DNA from: DATBIO01 sp036556965
GTDB taxonomy: Bacteria > Acidobacteriota > Vicinamibacteria > Fen-336
Assembly: GCA_036556965.1 (NCBI GenBank)
Contig: DATBIO010000086.1
Span: 1 to 30,476, forward strand
Direction: 5' to 3'
DNA length: 30,476 bases
The notes under the pieces are model-generated. The model worked only from the letters and a program-made list of their open reading frames with translations, was not told the origin of the DNA and ran no database searches. The stretch's first letter is position 1. Each line of letters begins with the position of its first letter. The position numbers and the translations under genes were made by a program. Shown here one piece after another: positions 23,800 to 30,476 of this stretch.

Positions 23800-25980
23800 T
23801 CACGCCGGCAGCTCCACCACGAAGCGCGCGCCATGCGGGGGGTTGTCCTCCACGCGGATCTGCCCCTGGTGCTCCTGCACGATGCGGTTGACGATGGCCA
23901 GCCCCAGGCCGCTCCCCCGCTTCTTGGTCGAGAAGTCCGGCACGAAGAGCCGGTCGCGGTCCACCACCGCGATGCCGGGCCCGTCGTCGGACACCCCCAG
24001 CCGCACCCGCCCCTGCCCCCGGTCGTACTCCGTGGAGACGACCACCGTTCCCGCCTCGTCCGTGGCCTCGATGGCGTTGTCCACCAGGTTCACCAGCACC
24101 CGCTTCATCTGGTCGCTGTCCAGGCGCAGGCTGGGCACGTTCTCGCCGAAGCGCCGCTCGATGCGCACGCCGGCGAACGAGCCGTCGTAGAGGGACAGCG
24201 CCTGGTCGATGACGTCGTGGAGGGAGGCGGGGGCCAGGCGCGCCGCGGGCATGCGCGCGAACTGCGCGAACTCGTCCACCAGGTTCTTGAGGGCCTCGAC
24301 CTCCTGCACGATGGCGTCCGTGCACTCGGCGAGCACCTTCTCGAAGTCCGGCGCTCCCTTGAGGTAGGACTTGCGCACGCGCTGCGCGCAGAGCTGGATG
24401 GGGGTGAGCGGGTTCTTGATCTCGTGGGCCAGCTTCTTGGCCACCTCCCCCCAGGCCGCCACCTTCTGCGCGCGCATGAGCGGCGTCAGGTCGTCCAGCA
24501 CCGCCACCGCTCCCGGAGGCGCCCCCGGCGCGCCCGGCAGCGACGCCACCGTCACCTTCACGTAGCGCTCGCGGCCCCCCACGGACAGGGTGACCTCCCG
24601 CTCCTGGGCGGCGCGGCCGGCCAGCACGCGCTCCACCAGGGTGAGCACGCGCTCGGCGCCCGGCACGCGCACGGCCTGGGCCAGGGGGAGGCCCAGGGGA
24701 TCGCGCGTGACCTCCAGGAAGCGGGCGGCGGCGCCGTTCATGGCCGCCACCGTGCCCTCCGCGTCCAGGACCACCACCCCCGTGCCCACCGTCTCCAGCA
24801 CCGTCTCCACCAGGCGGCGGCGCTCCTCCAGCTCCGCGTTCTTGCGCGTGAGCCCGGAGCGCGTGTGCTCGACCTCTTCCTCGCTGCGCGCCAGCCTCTC
24901 GGACATGCGGTTGAAGGAGGCGATGAGGCCGGAGAACTCCTCGTCGCCGGCGGGGAAGTCCACGCGCACCCCGTGCTCACCGGCGGCGATGCGCTCCGCC
25001 CCCTCCGCCACCAGGCGCAGGGGCGTGGTGATCCGCCGGGCCAGGTAGAGCGAGAGCCACACCGCGCCGAACAGCATGAGGAGGGCGGGCAGGAGGTAGA
25101 TGGAGAGGTAGACGGCCTTGATGGGCCCGCGGAAGGACTCCGCCTGCCGGAACTTGAGGTAGCGGGCCTGGACCTCGGCCGCCTCGCGCGCCAGCGTGTC
25201 CGGCAGGAGGGTGGAGACGACCACCGCCCCCACCACCCGGCCCTCCACCGTCACCGGCACGGCCGCGCGCACCAGCTCCCCCGCGGACAGGGTGACCGTG
25301 TCGTGGCCCTCGCGACCGCGCAGGGCCTCCTCGGCCAGGGCGTCCCCCGCCGCGGGCAGGGGCTCGCGCGAGAGCGCGGGGTCCATCACCGTCACCAGCT
25401 CGCCCTGGCGGCCGACAACGGTCACCGCGTCGAGGCCCAGCTCGCGCGCGCGCGCCTCCAGCGTGGGCTGGAGGCGGCTCTGCCCGCCCGCGAGCAGGCC
25501 GCGCGCCGCCGCCTCGCGGGCCAGCAGCCGGGCCTGGCCACGGCTCCGCTCGACCAGCGAGTCCTCCAGGGCCATGCCCAGGGTCTGCGAGGACGACAGC
25601 ATCCGCTCCACGTCCACGTTGAACCAGCGGTCGACGGTCTGCTGGATGAGGTCGCTGCCGACGGCCAGGAGGAGGACCGAGGGGGCGACCGCCATCAGCA
25701 GGAACACCAGCACCAGGCGCATCCGGAAGCGCGCCCCGAGGACCTTGCGGCGCCGCTCCATGACCGCGCGCACCAGGTTGCGCCCCAGCACGAAGAGCAG
25801 CACCAGGACGAGCGTGATGTTGAGGACGGTGAGCCCGTAGAGGAGGACGGAGGCCAGGAAGTCCGGCTCGAAGTGCCGGCTGCGGCGGACGAGCAGCTCG
25901 ATGCCGGCCAGCACCGCCAACACGGGCAGCGCGATGAGCAGGATGAGGCGCGAGTTGTTGCGGAGCGGCAGTCGCGGCAT
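23800..25980 (-). CDS. NtrY-like membrane sensor histidine kinase
   Basis: The 726-residue kinase has three N-terminal membrane helices (about 11-30, 41-66, 87-108), an extracytoplasmic region (about 110-288) and a fourth helix (290-313). The cytoplasmic part is a HAMP linker (314-366), a PAS domain (about 390-500) and a HisKA/HATPase_c core. The phosphoacceptor is H519 in KKLAHEIKNPLTPIQL; the N box has N635 (NLVDNAIEAT), G1 is DDGPGI (665-670), and G2 is GSGLGLAIVNR. This layout matches NtrY. The ATG at 25978-25980 is chosen because the first membrane helix follows it; the ribosome binding site is weak. A promoter at 26032-26060 would give a leader of about 45 bases. Confidence 0.95.
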   Translation of the reverse strand: MPRLPLRNNSRLILLIALPVLAVLAGIELLVRRSRHFEPDFLASVLLYGLTVLNITLVLVLLFVLGRNLVRAVMERRRKVLGARFRMRLVLVFLLMAVAPSVLLLAVGSDLIQQTVDRWFNVDVERMLSSSQTLGMALEDSLVERSRGQARLLAREAAARGLLAGGQSRLQPTLEARARELGLDAVTVVGRQGELVTVMDPALSREPLPAAGDALAEEALRGREGHDTVTLSAGELVRAAVPVTVEGRVVGAVVVSTLLPDTLAREAAEVQARYLKFRQAESFRGPIKAVYLSIYLLPALLMLFGAVWLSLYLARRITTPLRLVAEGAERIAAGEHGVRVDFPAGDEEFSGLIASFNRMSERLARSEEEVEHTRSGLTRKNAELEERRRLVETVLETVGTGVVVLDAEGTVAAMNGAAARFLEVTRDPLGLPLAQAVRVPGAERVLTLVERVLAGRAAQEREVTLSVGGRERYVKVTVASLPGAPGAPPGAVAVLDDLTPLMRAQKVAAWGEVAKKLAHEIKNPLTPIQLCAQRVRKSYLKGAPDFEKVLAECTDAIVQEVEALKNLVDEFAQFARMPAARLAPASLHDVIDQALSLYDGSFAGVRIERRFGENVPSLRLDSDQMKRVLVNLVDNAIEATDEAGTVVVSTEYDRGQGRVRLGVSDDGPGIAVVDRDRLFVPDFSTKKRGSGLGLAIVNRIVQEHQGQIRVEDNPPHGARFVVELPA

Positions 25981-26031
25981 GGGTTCGCGGGGGCGCGCTG
26001 TGACCGGCGTCGCTGCCCGGGCTGGGGAGAG

Positions 26032-26060
26032 ATTGTAGCTTGGGAGCCACACTCGGCCAA
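26032..26060 (-). promoter_or_regulatory. Sigma70-type promoter of ntrY
   Basis: On the minus strand TTGGCC (26055-26060) and TACAAT (26032-26037) are 17 bases apart; the -10 box matches five of six bases and the -35 box four of six. The start point would be near 26025. It stands back to back with the rightward promoter of the VWA-FHA gene, the two -35 boxes being eight bases apart, so one bound regulator could affect both. Confidence 0.6.
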
Positions 26061-26068
26061 CCGAGGCG

Positions 26069-26097
26069 TTGACCCTCCCGGGGGCCCGTGCTAGATA
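26069..26097 (+). promoter_or_regulatory. Promoter of the VWA-FHA gene
   Basis: TTGACC (26069-26074, five of six) is followed after 17 bases by TAGATA (26092-26097), a poor -10 box. Within and after it lies the near-palindrome CTAGATAGCTAG (26091-26102), which may be an operator or chance. The leader would be only about 18 bases. Confidence 0.45.
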
Positions 26098-26121
26098 GCT
26101 AGTCGCTTGCCCTTCAGTCAG

Positions 26122-27432
26122 ATGCGCCGATGTGGGGCCGCCCTGGGCCTCGTCCTGGGGCTGTGCCCGGGTGCGCCCGCGGCCCCGGGAGACGAGCGAC
26201 CGCCGATTGTCGTGGCCTTCGCCCTGGACACCTCCGGGAGCGTGGGGCCGGCGGTCCTGTCCCGAGCGGCGCGCCTGGCCGAGGCCGTCCTGGGGGCGCT
26301 CCCTCCGGGCGCGGAGGCGGCGGTCTTCACCTTCGACGACGAGGCCCGCCTCGTCCTGCGCCGGACGGCGGACCGCGCCGCGGTGCGGCGCGCGCTGCTC
26401 GCCGCGCGCGTGTCCGGGCGCAACACGGCGCTCAACGACGCGCTCTACGACGCGAGCCGGTACCTGCGGGAAGCGAGCGCGGCGCGCGTGGCCATCGTGC
26501 TCATCACGGACGGCCGCGACGAGGACAGCGCGACCGAGCTGGAGGACGGCGTGCGCGTGGCCCAGGCCTCGGCCATCCCCGTGTTCACGGTGGGCGTGGG
26601 ACGGGTCCAGGAACGGTCGCTCCGACGCATCGCCAAGCTCACCGGCGGCACCTACTCCCCGTTGGTCGCCGCCGCCCCTGCCGCCCTGGCCGCGCGCATC
26701 GCCGGCGCCGGGCAGCCCCCGCCTCCGACGGCACGCGCGGGCGAGGCCCTCCCGGCCGCGTCCCCGCCGGTCGCGTCCCCGGCCGCCGCGTCCCTGGCGG
26801 CCGCCCCCACGGCCGACGACGGCCCGGGCGCGGGCTTCCCCTGGCGCGCGCTGGTGCTGGCCACGCTGGGCACGGCGGCGCTGCTCGGCGCCTACCTCCT
26901 CGTCCGCCGGCGCGGGAAGGAAGGGGCATGCTGCGCCGCCTGCGGGCGGCCCCTGCCCACCCCGTTCTCGCGCTGCGCGTTCTGCGCGTCCGCCAACACC
27001 ATCCCCGGCGCGGCCATCGCCCTCCCCAACGTCTCGGTGGCGACGGTGGCGGGCGAGCTCTCGCCCACGGTGCAGGCCCGCATGAACATCACGGAGGAGT
27101 TCCTCGAGAAGACGATCACCCTGCAGACCCGCCCCGTGCTGCGGATCACGCGCGGACCGGGGGCGGGCGCCTCCTATCCCCTGAGCGAATCGACGGCCAC
27201 CTCCATCGGGCGGGCCAAGGCCAACGACATCATGCTGGAGGACGTCTCCATCTCCAGCCAGCACTGCCGCGTACGGCCCGAGAACGGACGCTTCGTCGTC
27301 CACGACCTGCAGAGCACCAACGGCACCTTCGTGAACGACCGCCGCGTCACCGCCCAGGCCCTGACGGAGGGGGACGTCATCCAGGTCGGGGAGACCGCGC
27401 TGCAGCTCAAGCTCGAGCAGCGGCGGCAGTGA
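26122..27432 (+). CDS. Signal peptide-VWA-TM-zinc ribbon-FHA membrane protein
   Basis: The 436-residue protein has a signal peptide (1-21) and a von Willebrand factor A domain (about 28-195) with an intact metal site: DTSGS at 36-40, T102 and D130 in VLITDGRDE. An Ala/Pro-rich linker (197-235) leads to one membrane helix (241-262). The C-terminal side holds a four-cysteine zinc ribbon (C271, C274, C285, C288) and an FHA domain (about 337-432; GRAKANDI with R364, SSQHCRV, and STNGTFVN). The VWA part would face the periplasm and the phosphothreonine-binding FHA part the cytoplasm. I chose the ATG at 26122 over an in-frame TTG at 26107, since it gives a good signal peptide. It ends 7 bases from nrdR, convergent. 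Function is not known. Confidence 0.87.
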   Translation: MRRCGAALGLVLGLCPGAPAAPGDERPPIVVAFALDTSGSVGPAVLSRAARLAEAVLGALPPGAEAAVFTFDDEARLVLRRTADRAAVRRALLAARVSGRNTALNDALYDASRYLREASAARVAIVLITDGRDEDSATELEDGVRVAQASAIPVFTVGVGRVQERSLRRIAKLTGGTYSPLVAAAPAALAARIAGAGQPPPPTARAGEALPAASPPVASPAAASLAAAPTADDGPGAGFPWRALVLATLGTAALLGAYLLVRRRGKEGACCAACGRPLPTPFSRCAFCASANTIPGAAIALPNVSVATVAGELSPTVQARMNITEEFLEKTITLQTRPVLRITRGPGAGASYPLSESTATSIGRAKANDIMLEDVSISSQHCRVRPENGRFVVHDLQSTNGTFVNDRRVTAQALTEGDVIQVGETALQLKLEQRRQ

Positions 27433-27439
27433 GCGCGGG

Positions 27440-27901
27440 CTAGACGCCCTTCTCCTCCAGGAGACCCTTGAGGGTGGCCATGAACTGGTCCACGTCCTTG
27501 AAGTCGCGGTAGACGGAGGCGAAGCGGACGAAGGCCACCTTGTCCAGCTCGCGCAGGCGCTCCATCAGGAACTCCCCCACCTGGTTGGCGGGCACCTCGC
27601 GGTCGGGGCTCTCCTGGACGATCTGCTCCACGCGGTCCACGATCATCTCCAGCGACTTCACGGGCACCGGCCGCTTCTCGCACGCCTTCATGAGGCCGGA
27701 CATGACCTTCTCGCGGTCGAACCGCTCGCGGCGGCCGTCCTTCTTCACCACCACGTGGGGGATCTGGTCGATGCGCTCGTAGGACGTGAAGCGCTTGGCG
27801 CAGCCCAGGCACTCGCGCCGGCGGCGGATGACCTCGCCCTCCTTGCTCTCGCGCGAGTCCACCACCTTGTCTTCCATGTGGCCGCAGAAGGGGCATTTCA
27901 T
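27440..27901 (-). CDS. nrdR: Transcriptional repressor NrdR
   Basis: NrdR senses dATP/ATP and represses ribonucleotide reductase genes. The 153-residue protein has the zinc ribbon C3/C6 and C31/C34 (MKCPFCG and RRECLGCAKRFTSYERI) followed by an ATP-cone (VVKKDGRRERFDREKVMSGL). It ends with FVRFASVYRDFKDVDQF, which is highly conserved in the family. It is complete and of normal length. The ATG at 27899-27901 lies six bases after the flippase-like stop. No ribonucleotide reductase gene or NrdR box was recognised in this window. Confidence 0.97.
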   Translation of the reverse strand: MKCPFCGHMEDKVVDSRESKEGEVIRRRRECLGCAKRFTSYERIDQIPHVVVKKDGRRERFDREKVMSGLMKACEKRPVPVKSLEMIVDRVEQIVQESPDREVPANQVGEFLMERLRELDKVAFVRFASVYRDFKDVDQFMATLKGLLEEKGV

Positions 27902-27907
27902 CTTCGT

Positions 27908-28966
27908 TCAGGCTCCCTGGCCGGCCACGGCGTCCGCCTGGCCCGCCTCGCGAGGCGCCCCATCTTCCGCCATGTCGGCTACGCGGCGTAACGTGAGGCC
28001 TTCGCGGCCGAGCAGGGCCAGGCCCATGAGGAGCACGGGCAGGTTGGAGACGGCGTGCGCGGCCACCCCCGCCGCGGCCGCCGCGTTGCGATCGACGCCA
28101 AAGGCCTCGGTGAGGGCGAGCAGGAAGGCCTCGTGGAAGCCCCCCACCATGCCCGGCGTGGGGATGGCCACCCCCACGGTGAGGAACCCGAGGAGGAGGA
28201 ACATGCCGGGGAACGGGAGCGCGATGTCGAAGGCGCGGATGACGAGGTGCAGGCCCAGGGCGATGGAGAGCCAGACGAGCAGCGACTGCGCGGCCAGCAG
28301 GGCCATGCGCGCGGGGGGGACGCGCAGGATGGCCAGCCCGGAGGCGAAGGACCGCAGCACGCGCCCCAGGGCGGCGCCCAGGCGGGCGGGGAGCAGGCCG
28401 AAGACGCGGTCGGCGAGGCGCAGGACCGGCTCCGCGCGCCAGTGGAGGGCGACGAGGACGCCGAGCGCCCCCAGGGCCGCCGCCCCCGCCAGCAGGCCGC
28501 TGGTCTCCAGCACGCTGCGCAACCCGGGCGCGATCTGGCCCGGCGGCGCGAGCACGCGCAGGTAAAGGGCGAACAGCAAGAGCACGGTGACGAGGTCCAC
28601 GATGCGCTCCAGGATGATGGAGGCGAAGCCGGCCGACGTGCGGATGGCGTGGCGCCGCGAGACGAGGTAGGGCCGCAGCACTTCGCCCGCGCGGGGAATG
28701 ACCAGCCCCGCCATGAACCCCACCACCGTGGCCGAGAAGAGGTCGAGGAAGCCGACGCGCCCGAGGGGCCGGAGCAGCTCCCCCCATCTCCAGGAGCGGA
28801 GGACCATCGTGAGGGCGGACACGGCCACGGAGGCGGCCAGCAGCACGGGGTCGGCGCGGGAGAAGGCCGCGCCCATGGCCCGGAAATCGACGCCCTTGAA
28901 GAAGAGGAGGAGGAGGAGCGCGCCGGCTCCGACCCCCAGGAGGAGCCGGACCGTCTCCCTCCTCAC
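27908..28966 (-). CDS. Flippase-like membrane protein (LPG synthase TM / UPF0104 type)
   Basis: The 352-residue protein is largely hydrophobic, with about eight predicted membrane helices. It has the marks of the lysylphosphatidylglycerol synthetase transmembrane / UPF0104 family: IPRAGEVLRPYLVSR near 90-104, IILERIVDLVTVLLL, and the highly conserved PTPGMVGGFHEAFLLAL. Such proteins are thought to flip lipids or polyprenyl-linked sugars. No aminoacyl-transfer domain follows. The GTG at 28964-28966 is the annotated start, but a strong AGGAGGG lies just after it, so the true start could be slightly downstream. It is divergent from the sigma factor gene and precedes nrdR. Confidence 0.82.
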   Translation of the reverse strand: MRRETVRLLLGVGAGALLLLLFFKGVDFRAMGAAFSRADPVLLAASVAVSALTMVLRSWRWGELLRPLGRVGFLDLFSATVVGFMAGLVIPRAGEVLRPYLVSRRHAIRTSAGFASIILERIVDLVTVLLLFALYLRVLAPPGQIAPGLRSVLETSGLLAGAAALGALGVLVALHWRAEPVLRLADRVFGLLPARLGAALGRVLRSFASGLAILRVPPARMALLAAQSLLVWLSIALGLHLVIRAFDIALPFPGMFLLLGFLTVGVAIPTPGMVGGFHEAFLLALTEAFGVDRNAAAAAGVAAHAVSNLPVLLMGLALLGREGLTLRRVADMAEDGAPREAGQADAVAGQGA

Positions 28967-28985
28967 GCGGGTCTCGCGCAGGCGC

Positions 28986-28998
28986 GCAAAGCCTTTGC
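28986..28998. promoter_or_regulatory. Perfect 6-bp inverted repeat, possible operator
   Basis: GCAAAG (28986-28991), one central C, then CTTTGC (28993-28998) form an exact inverted repeat in an AT-richer patch of the 171-base divergent gap. It sits about 11 bases upstream of the -35 box of the sigma-gene promoter and near the start of the flippase gene, a position suited to regulating both. It may also be coincidence. Confidence 0.35.
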
Positions 28999-29008
28999 TT
29001 TCATGGGT

Positions 29009-29037
29009 TTGATAGCGACGGGCGACTTTACTACAAT
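29009..29037 (+). promoter_or_regulatory. Sigma70-type promoter of the ECF sigma gene
   Basis: TTGATA (29009-29014) and TACAAT (29032-29037) each match five of six consensus bases and are exactly 17 bases apart. Transcription would start near 29044, leaving a leader of roughly 95 bases before the TTG of the sigma gene. I did not recognise an ECF-type promoter (AAC/GTC class) here, so autoregulation is not shown. Confidence 0.72.
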
Positions 29038-29137
29038 GCCGCGCCGAGGGTCAAACGACAGCCCCAGACACTTTTTCGAACAGCCAGGGGGCCCGGGCCG
29101 TTCCACGTGCTGACGGCATGGTGGAGACCGTCCGCCG

Positions 29138-29710
29138 TTGAGCGACAGCGACGGCGATCTCCTCCGGAAGTGCCGGGCGGGCGACCAGGAGGCCTGGAAG
29201 GCCCTGGTGGCCCGCCACACGCGGAGGGTCTTCGGCGTGGCGTACCGCTTCCTCGGACGGGCCGACGAAGCGGAGGACCTGACGCAGGACGTGTTCGTGA
29301 AGGTCTACCTGGGGCTGGACCGGTTCCGGGAGGAGGAAGGCGCCTTCGGCACCTGGCTCACCACCGTGGCGCGCAACCAGGCCATCGACCACTATCGCCG
29401 CCGGCGCGAGGAGCGCCTGCGGAGAGCGGAGGACCCGGCCATTCTCGAGTTCAAGGCGGCGGACGGCGAGTCGCAGCAGCTCGGGCTGGAGCGCCGCGAG
29501 CGGGTCGAGTTCGTGCGCCGCGGCCTGCGCGCGCTGCCCCCCGACCTCCGCGAGCCGATCGTGTTGTGCGACCTCCAGGGCCTCTCCTACGAGGAGGCGT
29601 CGGCCAGCCTGGGCATCCCCCTCGGCACCGTGAAGAGCCGCATCAACCGCGGGCGCCTCGAGCTGGCCAAGCGGCTTCTCAGCCGGCAGCAGGAGTTCGC
29701 CGAGGCATGA
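29138..29710 (+). CDS. ECF RNA polymerase sigma factor (RpoE-like)
   Basis: The 190-residue protein is a group 4 sigma factor. Region 2 covers about 25-90 (YRFLGRADEAEDLTQDVFVK, FGTWLTTVARNQAIDHYRRR). Region 4 covers about 125-180 (LRALPPDLREPIVLCDLQGL, LGIPLGTVKSRINRGR), with the helix-turn-helix that reads the -35 element. The start is a TTG at 29138-29140 with GGTGGAG about 11 bases upstream; no ATG or GTG nearby is in frame. It overlaps the anti-sigma gene by four bases (ATGA). Together with that partner it is expected to respond to an envelope or stress signal, but the signal is unknown. Confidence 0.94.
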   Translation: MSDSDGDLLRKCRAGDQEAWKALVARHTRRVFGVAYRFLGRADEAEDLTQDVFVKVYLGLDRFREEEGAFGTWLTTVARNQAIDHYRRRREERLRRAEDPAILEFKAADGESQQLGLERRERVEFVRRGLRALPPDLREPIVLCDLQGLSYEEASASLGIPLGTVKSRINRGRLELAKRLLSRQQEFAEA

Positions 29711-30405
29711 GCGCGCGCCTCGCCCTCGACTGCGCGCGCGCGCAGGAGCTGCTCTCCGACCACCTCGAGGGCCTGCTCGAGGAGCCGCTGCGCGGCGACC
29801 TCCAGGGCCACCTCGCCGGCTGCCCTGCCTGCTCCGAGCTGGCCCAGGCCCTGTGGCAGGTGATGGAGGCGCTGCACGCGGCCGCCGGCGCGGCCGAGCC
29901 CTCGCGGGACCTCGCGGAGCGCGCGGCCGCCGCCGCCCTGCGCGCGGCCTGGAGCGCGCGCAAGGCTGCGCGCACGGCCTGGGCCTGGCCCCAGAGCCCG
30001 CGCGCCCTGGCCGCGGTGCGCGGCTTGGCGGCCGCCCTGGCCGTGGCCACCACCGTTGCCCTCTACCTCGGGCCCGAGACGCTGACGCGGCCGGCGCGCC
30101 TCTTCGACCGCACCGTGCGCGCGGGGGCCTACATCGCGGAGCGCAAGGACCACCTGGTGGAGGACTTCCGCCTCCTGCGCGTCGTCATCACCAACGCCTT
30201 CGAGGTGCGCCTGGACCGCGTGAACGACCGCGTCGACGACTACCGGCGCCTGATCGAGCGCCGGCGCGAGGCGCCGCCGGCGCCGCCCGCGCCGCCCCTG
30301 CCCATGGGGCAGGCGGAGCCCACTTCCTCGAACTTCACGGGGCCGGACCGCGTAGAAGGCGTGACGGCGCAGACGACGGCGCGACGTCGAGCAAGGAGAA
30401 CGTGA
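29707..30405 (+). CDS. Membrane anti-sigma factor with zinc finger
   Basis: The 232-residue protein has an N-terminal anti-sigma zinc finger (H35, C39, C42 in HLAGCPAC, the HxxxCxxC pattern), an Ala/Arg-rich helical linker, one membrane helix near 98-121 (GLAAALAVATTVALYLG) and a charged helical region (about 135-190). The tail is Pro/Ala-rich. Such proteins hold the sigma factor inactive until a signal triggers release or proteolysis. The ATG at 29707 overlaps the sigma stop codon, indicating co-translation. It lacks a recognisable extracytoplasmic enzyme domain; the helical part may bind a partner. The next gene begins two bases after the stop. Confidence 0.85.
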   Translation: MSARLALDCARAQELLSDHLEGLLEEPLRGDLQGHLAGCPACSELAQALWQVMEALHAAAGAAEPSRDLAERAAAAALRAAWSARKAARTAWAWPQSPRALAAVRGLAAALAVATTVALYLGPETLTRPARLFDRTVRAGAYIAERKDHLVEDFRLLRVVITNAFEVRLDRVNDRVDDYRRLIERRREAPPAPPAPPLPMGQAEPTSSNFTGPDRVEGVTAQTTARRRARRT

Positions 30406-30476
30406 GATGAGCGACCCCCTGAGAGACCCCGCGGAGAGCGCGGCGCCCGAAGCGGCGCGCGCGGACGACCGCGAGA
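30393..30476 (+). CDS. Start of the third gene of the sigma operon, cut by window edge
   Basis: A strong ribosome binding site AAGGAG (30393-30398) stands eight bases before an ATG at 30407, two bases after the anti-sigma stop. Only 23 codons are visible: MSDPLRDPAESAAPEAAR, then acidic and basic residues. This is a low-complexity, charged start without a signal peptide, so no family can be assigned. By position it belongs to the sigma/anti-sigma operon. The coding part proper begins at 30407. Confidence 0.75.

Noticed and set aside
22600..26094. Open frame of over 1,100 codons on the plus strand
   Set aside because: It mirrors the ntrX and ntrY genes, is rich in His, Gln and Leu, and shows no domain; the minus-strand proteins carry all signature motifs.
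25981..27303. Extension of the ntrY frame upstream through the VWA-FHA gene
   Set aside because: The upstream part is antisense to a gene with signal peptide, VWA and FHA motifs and lies beyond the ntrY promoter; the first membrane helix follows the ATG at 25978-25980.

Overview
This is a GC-rich bacterial chromosomal segment, densely packed, with almost all genes on the minus strand. It encodes conserved housekeeping operons together with a large signalling complement: an NtrYX-type two-component pair, an ECF sigma/anti-sigma pair, an FHA-GAF adenylate cyclase, an HD-GYP protein, a Roadblock protein, TPR proteins and a VWA-FHA protein. This mix fits a free-living Acidobacteriota-like organism (Vicinamibacteria or Thermoanaerobaculia type) or a Myxococcota-like one. 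That placement is inference; nothing in the window proves the phylum.

Layout. (1) 1-1642: C-terminally truncated cytoplasmic TPR protein. (2) 1768-6055: translation and secretion operon read leftwards, ffh-rpsP-khpA-rimM-trmD-rplS-rnhB, from a good sigma70-type promoter at 6136-6165. (3) 6210-11926: a second leftward cluster, lipo/periplasmic TPR protein - Roadblock - ftsY - ribD - ribE - ribBA - cyclic-nucleotide-binding-fold protein. Three 87-bp palindromic tandem repeats lie between ribBA and the last gene. (4) 12004-20573: a long leftward gene train starting at a near-consensus promoter (20598-20627): small membrane protein, zinc-ribbon/RDD membrane protein, pgpA, cinA, thpR, plsY, gpsA, FHA-GAF-adenylate cyclase, HD-GYP. 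Many junctions are 4-nt overlaps using GTG or TTG starts. (5) 20659-21558 (+): glutamate formimidoyltransferase, divergent from region 4. (6) 21569-25980 (-): SAM methyltransferase, NtrX-like sigma54 activator, NtrY-like kinase. (7) 26122-27432 (+): VWA-TM-zinc ribbon-FHA protein, divergent from ntrY with back-to-back promoters. (8) 27440-28966 (-): flippase-like membrane protein and nrdR. (9) 29138 to the end (+): ECF sigma factor, zinc-finger anti-sigma factor and the start of a third gene.

How the genes work together. Ffh and FtsY, the two GTPases of the signal recognition particle pathway, are encoded 5 kb apart. RibD, RibE and RibBA give riboflavin synthesis except the lumazine synthase step, whose gene (ribH) is not in the window. 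GpsA, PlsY and PgpA supply glycerol-3-phosphate, lysophosphatidate and phosphatidylglycerol. The cyclase and HD-GYP protein sit at the downstream end of that lipid gene train, so second-messenger turnover may be co-expressed with membrane synthesis (inference).

The most unusual signals are the 87-bp palindromic tandem repeats at 6701-6961, the degenerate cyclic-nucleotide-binding protein beside them, an insertion in ribosomal protein L19, a His-to-Gln change in the DHBP synthase half of RibBA, and the membrane-spanning VWA/FHA protein next to ntrYX. I saw no CRISPR array, tRNA, rRNA, transposase or prophage gene. No stretch longer than 300 bases lacks a gene; the longest (about 295 bases, 6672-6966) is almost entirely the repeat array.
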